From: Alphaproteobacteria bacterium
GTDB lineage: Bacteria; Pseudomonadota; Alphaproteobacteria; Rickettsiales; UBA998
DNA: 64,000 nt
Direction of reading: 5' to 3'
Assembly (NCBI GenBank): GCA_004292675.1
Contig: RDXO01000018.1
Coordinates: 1 to 64,000, forward strand
Each line of letters opens with the position of its first letter. Within the stretch, counting starts at the first letter, position 1. The notes beneath the pieces are model-generated. The model was not told the DNA's origin. It ran no database searches and saw nothing but the letters and a program-made list of their open reading frames with translations. Below, piece after piece: positions 56,519 to 64,000 of this stretch. Made by a program: the position numbers and the translations under genes.

Positions 56519-57307
56519 ATGTTAAGTAAATTATGGCATTATGACACTATGTCAGATGAACAAGGATTTACACTTATCGAATGTGCCATTGTGCTTGCCG
56601 TCATTGGTTTGCTCGCAGGTGGGGTGATGGTGGGGCAAAATATGGTGGAGTCCGCACGTATGCGCGCTGCCAATACCGAAGCGCAACTTTATAGTCATGC
56701 GATAGGGTTGTTCCATGAAAAATATGCGGGACTTCCAGGCGATCTCCCCAATGCAACGACGTTTTGGGGGGATAATCCCGCCTTATGTTCTGATGCGTCT
56801 ATTGCGGATGGCGATATTGGCACGTGCAATGGTAATGGTGATATGATCGTGCAATCGATGAATCTGCCGAATGTGAGCAGTGAACAGATGCAAATGTGGA
56901 CGCAGTTGTCACGCGCAGAATTGATTACGGGGCGTTATTCGGGCGCAACTCCCGCCACAGCTGATGGACTTGGAAGATATGATACGGGCGTTGCAGGGGT
57001 GAATGTTCCACGTTCGGAGGCGGAAAGCCACGCAAAATGGAATAATGTGAGTTTTGTTGCAGGTGCGCCCGATGCATCCTTGTTTAACAGGGTCGCTAAT
57101 TTCACTATCACGCTTGTAGGTGCAGATTTTAGCGTGCAGCAAATGCACAAGATCGATGCAAAACTTGATGATGGTCTGCCTGCTACGGGTATGATTTTTA
57201 CGAATTGGAGATGCAGCACCGCATCAGATGGCAATAATTTCACCGCTGCCTATGCTATGAATAATGCCAATGCTGTATGTGATATGTATATTATTCCGCG
57301 TTATTAA
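56519..57307 (+). CDS. Prepilin-type protein, copy 2
   Basis: A 262-residue protein with a prepilin leader and helix (GFTLIECAIVLAVIGLLAGG; Glu at mature position 5). Its ectodomain matches the protein at 21538-22359 in pattern: KYAGLPGD..A..FWG, CNGNGDM, ITGRYSG, KLDDGLPATGMIF. It starts 3 bp after ychF stops, so it is probably cotranscribed with that unrelated gene. The first ATG (56519) and one at 56549 are both possible; the second gives a more usual short leader. Confidence 0.8.
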   Translation: MLSKLWHYDTMSDEQGFTLIECAIVLAVIGLLAGGVMVGQNMVESARMRAANTEAQLYSHAIGLFHEKYAGLPGDLPNATTFWGDNPALCSDASIADGDIGTCNGNGDMIVQSMNLPNVSSEQMQMWTQLSRAELITGRYSGATPATADGLGRYDTGVAGVNVPRSEAESHAKWNNVSFVAGAPDASLFNRVANFTITLVGADFSVQQMHKIDAKLDDGLPATGMIFTNWRCSTASDGNNFTAAYAMNNANAVCDMYIIPRY

Positions 57308-57340
57308 ATTACGATTTTTCTTCAGCCCTGCTTAAGTTGT

Positions 57341-57373
57341 TCTGGATACCCTTCTTAAGCGGGTATGACAGAC
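57341..57373. repeat. REP-like palindrome
   Basis: tctggataccc-ttcttaagc-gggtatgacaga, the same GGAT...ATGACA frame as the other REP-like units but with a different stem. Confidence 0.55.
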
Positions 57374-57378
57374 GATTT

Positions 57379-58431
57379 CTAAAGATTCATCAAATCGCTT
57401 TCATGGAAGATTTCTTGGTTTTGTTCGACAACTCCATACCAGCCCATGCCTTCATAGCCCATATATCCCGTAGCACGCGCAAAGGCGATAATTTGGTTAT
57501 TCTCGTTGCTGTATGAACCACGAGACCCAAGAGTAATATCGAGAGGATAGTTCGTGAACAGTTCGCGATTATCCGATGCAGCAATAATGCGTAATTGACG
57601 ATCAAGAATCAATACGCGTGTGCGCCGCCACTCATCTGCCGAAAAGCATATTTCATTGGTGAAGAGGACGCGTTTTTGCTCTGGCCAATCAAGAAACGCT
57701 GCAAAGACCCCAAGCGGTTTGCCATAGACTTCCCCACGTTCACGTACAGGTGCTGCAAAGCAGATAAGTGGGAGATTATTATGAAAAGAACTTGCATGAA
57801 CATCTTCTGCCGTAAAATCATCAGTGGTTTGGCTGCGATAGGCATCACGAAACCAACGCTCCGCTCCCACTTGCGCACCAACAACACTTGGATATACTTG
57901 CGGGTTTGAACAGGAAATAACCGTTCCATTATTATCAATCAATAGGATGTTGGTATAGATTTTTGTCATGCGATGCATGGAAATCATTTTCTTTTGGGCG
58001 CGATCAATCGCAAGGGGATTCATCGAGGTAAGGGCATCGCAAAAAGATAAACCACTACCCCACATCCGCACATCCAGCATACGCTCATAGAGGGTGCGTG
58101 ACATTAACTGCACGGTGTTATAGGCAATATCGGTGAGGCGCGTGCCTTCTAAATCTTTCACCAATGCATCGGTAATTTCGCGCCCTTTTTCAATGCGCCC
58201 AAGCACCGTTTGACGAAAATTGAGGGAGTTTTTCGATGCTTGCGAGGCAAGGTTTTTGACTTCGGATGCTACCACGGTAAAACCACGCCCCGCTTCACCT
58301 GCACGTGCTGCTTCGATAGTCGCGTTAAGCGATAACAGATTGATTTGACCCGCCACTTTTTCATTTAATGTGGCAAAGGCTTCAACATCAGAAGCGATTT
58401 TATTGATGACCATGAGCATTCTACGTGGCAT
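57379..58431 (-). CDS. MCP-like signalling protein with inverted domain order (signalling tip first, Cache-like sensor last)
   Basis: A 350-residue protein with no convincing membrane helix. Residues about 25-68 match the chemoreceptor signalling hairpin ([20 protein letters not shown], then [19 protein letters not shown]), the part that contacts CheA and CheW. Residues about 120-345 resemble a Cache/PDC-type sensor ([34 protein letters not shown]). In ordinary receptors the sensor comes first and is periplasmic, so here it should be cytoplasmic. The ATG at 58431 follows AGAGGTAG; upstream codons would add a hydrophobic leader with no homology. No che genes are nearby. Confidence 0.75.
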   Translation of the reverse strand: MPRRMLMVINKIASDVEAFATLNEKVAGQINLLSLNATIEAARAGEAGRGFTVVASEVKNLASQASKNSLNFRQTVLGRIEKGREITDALVKDLEGTRLTDIAYNTVQLMSRTLYERMLDVRMWGSGLSFCDALTSMNPLAIDRAQKKMISMHRMTKIYTNILLIDNNGTVISCSNPQVYPSVVGAQVGAERWFRDAYRSQTTDDFTAEDVHASSFHNNLPLICFAAPVRERGEVYGKPLGVFAAFLDWPEQKRVLFTNEICFSADEWRRTRVLILDRQLRIIAASDNRELFTNYPLDITLGSRGSYSNENNQIIAFARATGYMGYEGMGWYGVVEQNQEIFHESDLMNL

Positions 58432-58623
58432 ATGTACTACCTCTTTCAACGATTGTCGAAGCATGATTGAGAGAATTATTTTTATAGCTCTATTAAGTCC
58501 TATATTGGTTAAAAAAACGTATGCGCATAGAGAGAATGCTTCAAAAACTTGCAAGAGGGTGCGTTATTATGGTATGGTACGTGCTGGTTGATGATGTACG
58601 GACACATCTTAGGGAGATAAACC

Positions 58624-59553
58624 ATGACAATGACAGACGCAGTACGCACGATTCTTTCTTATTATGAGCATGAACATGCGGGGACACTCAATCAATTATC
58701 ACGGATGATGATGCATGGTGCGCTTGGCGGGACGGGTAAGATGATTATTCTTCCTGTGGATCAAGGGTTTGAGCATGGTCCAGCTCGTAGTTTTGCGATG
58801 AATCCTCCTGCCTATGATCCCTATTATCATTATCAATTAGCGATTGATGCAGGGCTGAATGCCTATGCTGCACCGCTTGGGATGCTTGAGGCAGGGGCGC
58901 GTCATTTTGCGGGATGCATTCCAACTATTCTTAAGGTTAATAGTGCCAATAGCCTAGCACCGCGCACCGATCATCCAACGCAAGCCATCACGGCTTCAGT
59001 GCAAGATGCGTTGCGTTTGGGTTGTGTGGCGATCGGCTTTACCATCTATCCCGGAAGTGGCGAAACCTATACGATGTATGAGCAAATAAGCGCGATGAGT
59101 TATGAAGCCAAGCAAGCAGGTTTGGCGGTGATTATTTGGTCCTATCCACGTGGGGGAGAACTCTCAAAAGATGGTGAAACGGCATTGGATGTGTGTGCGT
59201 ATGCAGCGCATATGGCAGCGTTGTTGGGGGCGCATATCATCAAAGTGAAACTCCCAAGTGAGCATATTGAGCAGAAAGAGGCACGCAAAGCCTATGAGGC
59301 AAGCAAGGAAACATTCCATACGCTCGCTGCACGTGTTGCGCATGTGAAGCAAGCATGTTTGGGTGGGCGACGTTTGGTTATTTTCTCTGGTGGAGCATCG
59401 AAAAGCCAAGGGGATGTGTTGGAAGATACACGCGCTATTGCACAAGGTGGTGGCGATGGTTCGATTATTGGGCGTAACGCCTTTCAACGTCCACGCGCTG
59501 AAGCATTGAGCTTGCTGCAGGATATGATTGCGATCTACCGAGAATATTGCTGA
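58624..59553 (+). CDS. Class I fructose-bisphosphate aldolase (DhnA/FbaB type)
   Basis: A Schiff-base aldolase of 309 residues in the archaeal/DhnA group. Visible are ILPVDQGFEHGPARSF at about 40-55, the Tyr in GFTIYPGSG at about 140, the Schiff-base Lys in HIIKVKLPS at about 205, and the phosphate-binding IFSGGASKS and DGSIIGRNAFQRP. It cleaves or forms fructose-1,6-bisphosphate in glycolysis and gluconeogenesis. Good AGGGAG site. Its stop overlaps the following start by one base (TGATG). Confidence 0.92.
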   Translation: MTMTDAVRTILSYYEHEHAGTLNQLSRMMMHGALGGTGKMIILPVDQGFEHGPARSFAMNPPAYDPYYHYQLAIDAGLNAYAAPLGMLEAGARHFAGCIPTILKVNSANSLAPRTDHPTQAITASVQDALRLGCVAIGFTIYPGSGETYTMYEQISAMSYEAKQAGLAVIIWSYPRGGELSKDGETALDVCAYAAHMAALLGAHIIKVKLPSEHIEQKEARKAYEASKETFHTLAARVAHVKQACLGGRRLVIFSGGASKSQGDVLEDTRAIAQGGGDGSIIGRNAFQRPRAEALSLLQDMIAIYREYC

Positions 59554-62500
59554 TGCTAATCACGGATAGTTCGGTTAAACGTCCCGTCTTTGCGATGGTA
59601 TGCAGTATGTTGCTGGTCGCGTTTGGGATGGTGGCGTATATGAAACTTCCGTTGCGGCAATATCCTGATATTGATCCGCCGGTGGTATCCGTAGAAACGG
59701 TCTATCGTGGGGCAGCGGCTGCAACCATTGAATCACGTATTACACGTATTGTGGAAGATGCCGTCAGTGGTATTGAAGGCATACGCACGCTGCAATCACT
59801 CAGTGAAGATGGACGATCCGCCGTGACGATTGAGTTCACTTTGAAGCGCGATATTGAAGATGCAGCCAATGATGTACGGGATCGTATTGCGCGGGTGGTG
59901 CAAGATTTGCCTGAGGAAGCTGAGCCGCCTGAAGTGTTTAAGGTAGATGCCAACACTGATCCTGTGATGTGGATTAATTTAGGCAGCACATCAATGAATT
60001 CCCTAGAACTCACAGAATATGCCGATCGCGTGATTGTGGATGCTCTGGCGGTGGTGGATGGTGTGGCGCAAGTGCGTGTGGCAGGGGGGCGCATTTATGC
60101 CATGCGGATTATGTTGCGTCCTGATGCGATGGCAGCGCACGGAGTCACCACGGAAGATATTGAAATGGCGTTGCAACGTGAGAATGTTGAGCTTCCAGCG
60201 GGGCGTATCGAATCTACGCAGCGCGATTATGCCTTGCGGTTGATGCGGGGCTATCAAACACCCGAAGCGATGGGGCGTTTGGTGGTAGGGCGTGGTGGTG
60301 ATGGGCAAATCATTCATTTGGAGCAGGTGGCGGAAATACGCTTAGGTGCGGAAAGTGAACGTAGTGAATTGCGTGGTAATGGTGAGCAGATGGTAGGGCT
60401 TGGGGTTATCAAGCAATCACAAGCGAATACGATTGAGGTAGCGCGCAATGTGCGTGTGAAATTGGAGGAATTATCCAAAAATCTTCCCAATGATACACGG
60501 CTTTATCCTAGTTATGATTCTTCGTTGTTTATCTCCGCCTCGCTTGATGAAGTCTATGAAACATTAGTCATTGCTTTAGTGTTGGTGGTGCTGGTGATTT
60601 ATGTGTTTTTAGGGAGCTTGCGTGCGACGATTATTCCTGCCTTGGCTGTTCCTGTATCCCTTATATCAGCGTTTATGTTGCTGTTATGGTTAGACTATTC
60701 CCTGAACTTACTCACCTTATTAGCCATGGTGCTTGCGATTGGTTTGGTGGTTGATGATGCGATTATCATGCTTGAACATATTCAACGCAAGGTAGATGAT
60801 GGCGAACATCCGTTGCGTGCCTCATTGGAAGGGGCGCGTCAGGTGAGTATGCCGATTATTGCTACCAGTTTGGTGCTGTGTGCAGTGTTTGTACCTATCA
60901 CTTTTTTGGCAGGCAATGTTGGGCGGTTATTCACTGAATTTGCGGTGACGATGATTGCGACTATTTTATTCTCAATGGTGGTGGCACTCACCCTTTCCCC
61001 TGCACTTTGTTCCATGATGCTGCGGCGTTCCTCTGCCAAGGGTGCATCACTGCATCAATGGTTTGGGCGGATTGAGCAACGCTACAGCGCAAGTTTAGCG
61101 TTGAGTTTGCGTCACGGACGATGGATCGGATGTGCTATGGTGCTGATGCTGGTAGCGATGGCGTTGCTGTATCGCTCTCTTCCTGAAGAATTAGTGCCAT
61201 CTGAAGATCGTGGTGTATTTTTTGTACGCTTTACTGCCCCTGAAGGGGCAAGCTATGGGTATGCTGAGCGTTATGCGCGCCGCCTCGAGCAGGATTTAAT
61301 GCCCTTGGTAGAACGTGGGGATGCAACACGGATTTTGATGCGTATTCCGGGAAATTTTTCTACGTCTGATGCGGTGAATAGTGGTTTAGCGATTGTGGTG
61401 CTGAAGCCTTGGGCGCAGCGGGCGCGATCGGTATTTTCGCTGGTAGGGGAGGTGATGCCGAAAATTGCTAGCTATGAAGGGGTCACCGCTTTTCCTATTA
61501 TTCCGCAAGGCTTAAACCAAGGATTTGGTCAGGCTGTGGAGTTTGTGGTGCGCGGGTCAACCTATGAAGAATTGGGGCAATGGCGTGATGTGTTGCTTGA
61601 AAAATTCGCATCCTATCCGGGAATTACGGGGCTGGATTCGGATTATAAAGAAACGCAACCGCAATGGCGTATCCATATTCATCATGAACGGGCAGGGGAT
61701 ATGGGTGTCACACCTGCACAGATTGGTCATGCGCTTGAAACCTTTCTTGCATCACGGCGTGTTACTACATTTGATCTGCATGGTGAAGAATATGATGTGA
61801 TATTAGAGGCGGATAGGACGCTTTTAGGATCACGCGATGCGATCATGGCATTGCAGGTGCGATCCTCAACTACGGGGGCAATGATACGCCTTGATAATCT
61901 GATTTCTATTGAAGAAGTAGGAACAGCAGGGAAACTTAACCGTTATCATCGTCAACGTGCCGTGACGTTGAGTGCCAATGTCGCGGATGGCTATAGTTTA
62001 GGTGAGGTATTGGATCATTTAGAGGGCGTGGCGCGGGAGAGCTTGCCACCTACCGCGATGATTGATTATAAAGGGCAATCATTGGAATATCGTGACGCAT
62101 CATCGGATGCAATTTTTGTATTCATTATGGCACTTTTGGTGGTGTATCTGGTGTTGGCAGCGCAATTTGAGAGTTTTATTCATCCCTTGGTGATTATGAT
62201 GACTGTGCCTTTGGCATTATTATGGGGATTGATCGGCATGTGGGTGGGAGGTGTAAGCATCAATCTTTATTCCATGATCGGGCTGTTGATGCTGATGGGG
62301 CTTGCCACGAAAAACGGTATTTTGATTGTCGAGTTCACAAATAAGTTGCGTGATGAGGGGATGGATCATAGTACAGCGCTGCGTCAGGCGGCAACATTGC
62401 GGTTGCGCCCCATCATTATGACATCCATTACAGCGGTGATGGGCGCGTTCCCCTTGATTTTTGCCACAGGTGCAGGGGCAGAGAGTCGCTATGTGTTGGG

Positions 62501-62630
62501 TATGGTGATCGTGTTTGGTGTGAGCGGGGCAACTATCCTCACGCTCTATGTGATCCCGTGGTGGTATGATGTGATTGGTAAATTTGGCGGTTCACCGCAT
62601 CGTGTTGAAAAGATGCTGCGTGAGTTGTAG
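59553..62630 (+). CDS. RND-family efflux permease (AcrB/MexB/MdtB-like)
   Basis: A 1025-residue inner-membrane proton antiporter. It has 12 membrane helices in two halves of six, with two large periplasmic loops (about 35-330 and 555-855). The essential Asp pair is in GLVVDDAIIMLEH (about 405) and the C-terminal half has GLATKNGILIVEF (about 940). It exports small hydrophobic compounds when paired with a membrane fusion protein and an outer-membrane channel, but neither is adjacent. The ATG at 59553 overlaps the aldolase stop and is preferred to the upstream TTG/CTG. Confidence 0.94.
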   Translation: MLITDSSVKRPVFAMVCSMLLVAFGMVAYMKLPLRQYPDIDPPVVSVETVYRGAAAATIESRITRIVEDAVSGIEGIRTLQSLSEDGRSAVTIEFTLKRDIEDAANDVRDRIARVVQDLPEEAEPPEVFKVDANTDPVMWINLGSTSMNSLELTEYADRVIVDALAVVDGVAQVRVAGGRIYAMRIMLRPDAMAAHGVTTEDIEMALQRENVELPAGRIESTQRDYALRLMRGYQTPEAMGRLVVGRGGDGQIIHLEQVAEIRLGAESERSELRGNGEQMVGLGVIKQSQANTIEVARNVRVKLEELSKNLPNDTRLYPSYDSSLFISASLDEVYETLVIALVLVVLVIYVFLGSLRATIIPALAVPVSLISAFMLLLWLDYSLNLLTLLAMVLAIGLVVDDAIIMLEHIQRKVDDGEHPLRASLEGARQVSMPIIATSLVLCAVFVPITFLAGNVGRLFTEFAVTMIATILFSMVVALTLSPALCSMMLRRSSAKGASLHQWFGRIEQRYSASLALSLRHGRWIGCAMVLMLVAMALLYRSLPEELVPSEDRGVFFVRFTAPEGASYGYAERYARRLEQDLMPLVERGDATRILMRIPGNFSTSDAVNSGLAIVVLKPWAQRARSVFSLVGEVMPKIASYEGVTAFPIIPQGLNQGFGQAVEFVVRGSTYEELGQWRDVLLEKFASYPGITGLDSDYKETQPQWRIHIHHERAGDMGVTPAQIGHALETFLASRRVTTFDLHGEEYDVILEADRTLLGSRDAIMALQVRSSTTGAMIRLDNLISIEEVGTAGKLNRYHRQRAVTLSANVADGYSLGEVLDHLEGVARESLPPTAMIDYKGQSLEYRDASSDAIFVFIMALLVVYLVLAAQFESFIHPLVIMMTVPLALLWGLIGMWVGGVSINLYSMIGLLMLMGLATKNGILIVEFTNKLRDEGMDHSTALRQAATLRLRPIIMTSITAVMGAFPLIFATGAGAESRYVLGMVIVFGVSGATILTLYVIPWWYDVIGKFGGSPHRVEKMLREL

Positions 62631-62696
62631 AGTGCTTCCATTATATAACTACGTTATGCTTGGCGTTAAGGCAGGCATCCAGGGCAACGCTTTTGA

Positions 62697-62726
62697 TTGG
62701 ACTCCTGCTTTCGCAGGAGTGACGAG
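62697..62726. repeat. REP-like palindrome
   Basis: ttggactcctgc-ttt-cgcaggagtgacgag, a 6-7 bp stem with the same flanks as the other REP-like units, 70 bp after the RND gene. Confidence 0.65.
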
Positions 62727-62756
62727 GGTAAATGTTTCACGTGCTATAGGTTGCCG

Positions 62757-63458
62757 TTATCGCGTTGGTTCTGTTACTTGTGCGTTTTGTGCGCGACGCA
62801 TTTCAAGGGCTTCAGTGTGGGTGAGTTGTTGTTTTATTGCTGCTTCCTGTATCTGTTCAGATCGATGTTCTGCTGCACGATTCGCACATACTGCTAATCC
62901 ACCAATGACGACTGCTGCTGCAACAACCGCACCTGTGATCCCACCCGGGAAATTATTGTGAAGGTTGTTTGCCCAGCTATATTCGTGTCCAATGATTTCT
63001 TTAGGAAATTTAGTTTTTATTGCGTCTAAACCTGCTTCACAAGTGTCATTATACTTTAAAAATTGTCCAACATCTCCTATGTTTCCTGGAGAAAAATTGC
63101 TTAAAGCCCTAATTTCATCACGCGTGATAGAAATTCCTGATCGCGCAAGTTGCTGTATTCCATTATCTATCAATTCAGGTGATAGGTTAGGTTTTGCAAG
63201 ATCTGTAATTTGTTGTACCCATTGGTTTACATCTTTTTCAGTAACACACACCATCTTTTTAGGCAAACATCCTATTCCGAACATTCCTGTGACAAACGTA
63301 CCAAAGGTTACAGCAGCAAAATTAGATAGATCGCGTATATCGATTGGGGCGCGTGGGCTTTTCGGGATTGCTCCTAGTGTACCCACAGAGGTGAGGGGCT
63401 GCTGCACATGGGATGCTGCATCCGAAGAAAAAAGACCCTGCTGCGTTGTTGTATCCAT
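62757..63458 (-). CDS. Hypothetical protein (233 aa) with two hydrophobic segments
   Basis: Not recognised. A polar Ser/Thr/Gln-rich N-terminus (1-47) leads to a first hydrophobic segment (NFAAVTFGTFVTGMFGIGCL, about 46-65), a helical globular middle (about 70-165) containing three Cys residues in total with the flanks, and a second, Gly/Ala/Val-rich helix (GGITGAVVAAAVVIGGLAVC, about 172-191). The tail is charged, helical and Gln-rich. The middle would be on one side with both ends on the other. No ribosome site of note. Confidence 0.6.
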   Translation of the reverse strand: MDTTTQQGLFSSDAASHVQQPLTSVGTLGAIPKSPRAPIDIRDLSNFAAVTFGTFVTGMFGIGCLPKKMVCVTEKDVNQWVQQITDLAKPNLSPELIDNGIQQLARSGISITRDEIRALSNFSPGNIGDVGQFLKYNDTCEAGLDAIKTKFPKEIIGHEYSWANNLHNNFPGGITGAVVAAAVVIGGLAVCANRAAEHRSEQIQEAAIKQQLTHTEALEMRRAQNAQVTEPTR

Positions 63459-63505
63459 AAATATAAACCACCTTATGCGGATGATACGCTATTTTTATGT
63501 CATTT

Positions 63506-64000
63506 TTATGACAAGCTCAGCATAATATCGCGTGCTGCTGATGCAGGATCAGGTGCTTGCGTGATAGGGCGACCAATCACCATGTAATTTGCGCCGAGCG
63601 TGCGGGCTTGCTGCGGGGTCATGACGCGTTTTTGATCGCCATGTTCGCTACCCATAGGGCGAATCCCCGGGACAACTAAAAGCGCGTCTGAACCAAGCGT
63701 GCGCCGAAGCATCTCAATTTCATGCGAGGAGCATACAACGCCGTCTAATCCCGCTTGTTGTGCCATGAGGGCAAGGCGTTGGACGTGATCTTCGACTGAG
63801 TCATCAATCCCTAAGCGATACAAATCCTGCTGATCCATGCTGGTGAGAACGGTGACACCAACAATATAGGGTATGCCATGTTGTTGCGATCTATGATGGG
63901 CAGCTTCACGAGCAGCTTCTAACATAGCAATACCACCCGCGCAATGGACGGTGATCATAAAGACGTTTAGCCCTGCGGTGGCGTGAATGGCTTTGGCAAC
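63506..64000 (-). CDS. pyrF: Orotidine 5'-phosphate decarboxylase PyrF, 5' end outside the window
   Basis: The last step of UMP synthesis. The visible 164 residues are the C-terminal two thirds of the barrel: MITVHCAGGIAML, then the phosphate-binding PGIRPMGSEHGDQKRVMTP and MVIGRPITQAPDPASAA. The open frame continues to the window edge (reading AIHATAGLNVF), so the start codon and the catalytic Lys/Asp cluster are not included. Confidence 0.95.
   Translation of the reverse strand, partial: VAKAIHATAGLNVFMITVHCAGGIAMLEAAREAAHHRSQQHGIPYIVGVTVLTSMDQQDLYRLGIDDSVEDHVQRLALMAQQAGLDGVVCSSHEIEMLRRTLGSDALLVVPGIRPMGSEHGDQKRVMTPQQARTLGANYMVIGRPITQAPDPASAARDIMLSLS

Noticed and set aside
62575-62961. 128-codon plus-strand frame across the end of the RND gene into the next gene
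   Set aside because: It crosses a REP-like palindrome and is antisense to the hypothetical gene, with no ribosome site.

Overview
This window reads as chromosomal DNA of a free-living or facultatively host-associated alphaproteobacterium of moderate, slightly AT-leaning composition. The lineage call rests on a TrcR/DUF1013 cell-cycle regulator, a Usg-family protein, LpxI instead of LpxH, a DUF465 protein, and the clustering of mutM, rpsT and dnaA. Leucine, tryptophan, purine and pyrimidine biosynthesis genes argue against a strongly reduced obligate symbiont. I cannot assign an order from sequence alone.

Layout. 1-1614: the tail of an integrase-type transposase abuts a 5'-truncated RTX protein. 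2004-8555 (+): trcR, two surface-polysaccharide genes (a polyprenyl-phosphate sugar-phosphate transferase and a CapD/PglF-like dehydratase), purH and an AspA-like deacylase. 8545-12727 (-): two tandem CpaF-type ATPases and rpoN. 12825-19769 (-): heparinase-like protein, usg and the lipid A run lpxB-lpxI-lpxA-fabZ-lpxD-ompH. 19914-21436: small lipoprotein, Trm112, tRNA-Gly, a lepA gene cut to its GTPase domain, and repeats. 21538-34152: a prepilin (+), then mostly minus-strand housekeeping genes (sodC, an orphan TolQ/ExbB-like protein, leuB, leuD, dnaA, rhodanese, rpsT, mutM, pyrG, secG, tpiA). 34402-39510 (+): ppiD-trpE-trpG and an intact RTX repeat protein. 39731-43349 (-): two large paralogous proteins of unknown function. 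43833-50395: small proteins, tRNA-Val, an aminotransferase, rpsI/rplM, a quinone oxidoreductase, unknown genes and ogt. 50534-52874 (+): lepB-rnc-era. 53006-55105 (+): a third, divergent member of the unknown family. 55403-62630: ychF, a second prepilin, an MCP-like protein (-), a class I aldolase and an RND permease. 62757-64000 (-): an unknown two-helix membrane protein and the start-truncated pyrF.

Most genes are ordinary core functions in tight runs with 1-20 bp overlaps or gaps. The accessory part has three strands. First, surface and secretion: two RTX proteins with the same C-terminal ending, two scattered prepilins, twin CpaF ATPases and an RND pump. Second, a three-member family of 590-699 residue proteins, each with an N-terminal alpha/beta domain followed by three hydrophobic repeats that end in an acidic motif. 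This is my best candidate for an undescribed system. Third, dense intergenic repeats: a 120-bp double-hairpin element, an exact 61-bp repeat, REP-like palindromes and a tandem hairpin pair. One of these repeats adjoins the truncated lepA.
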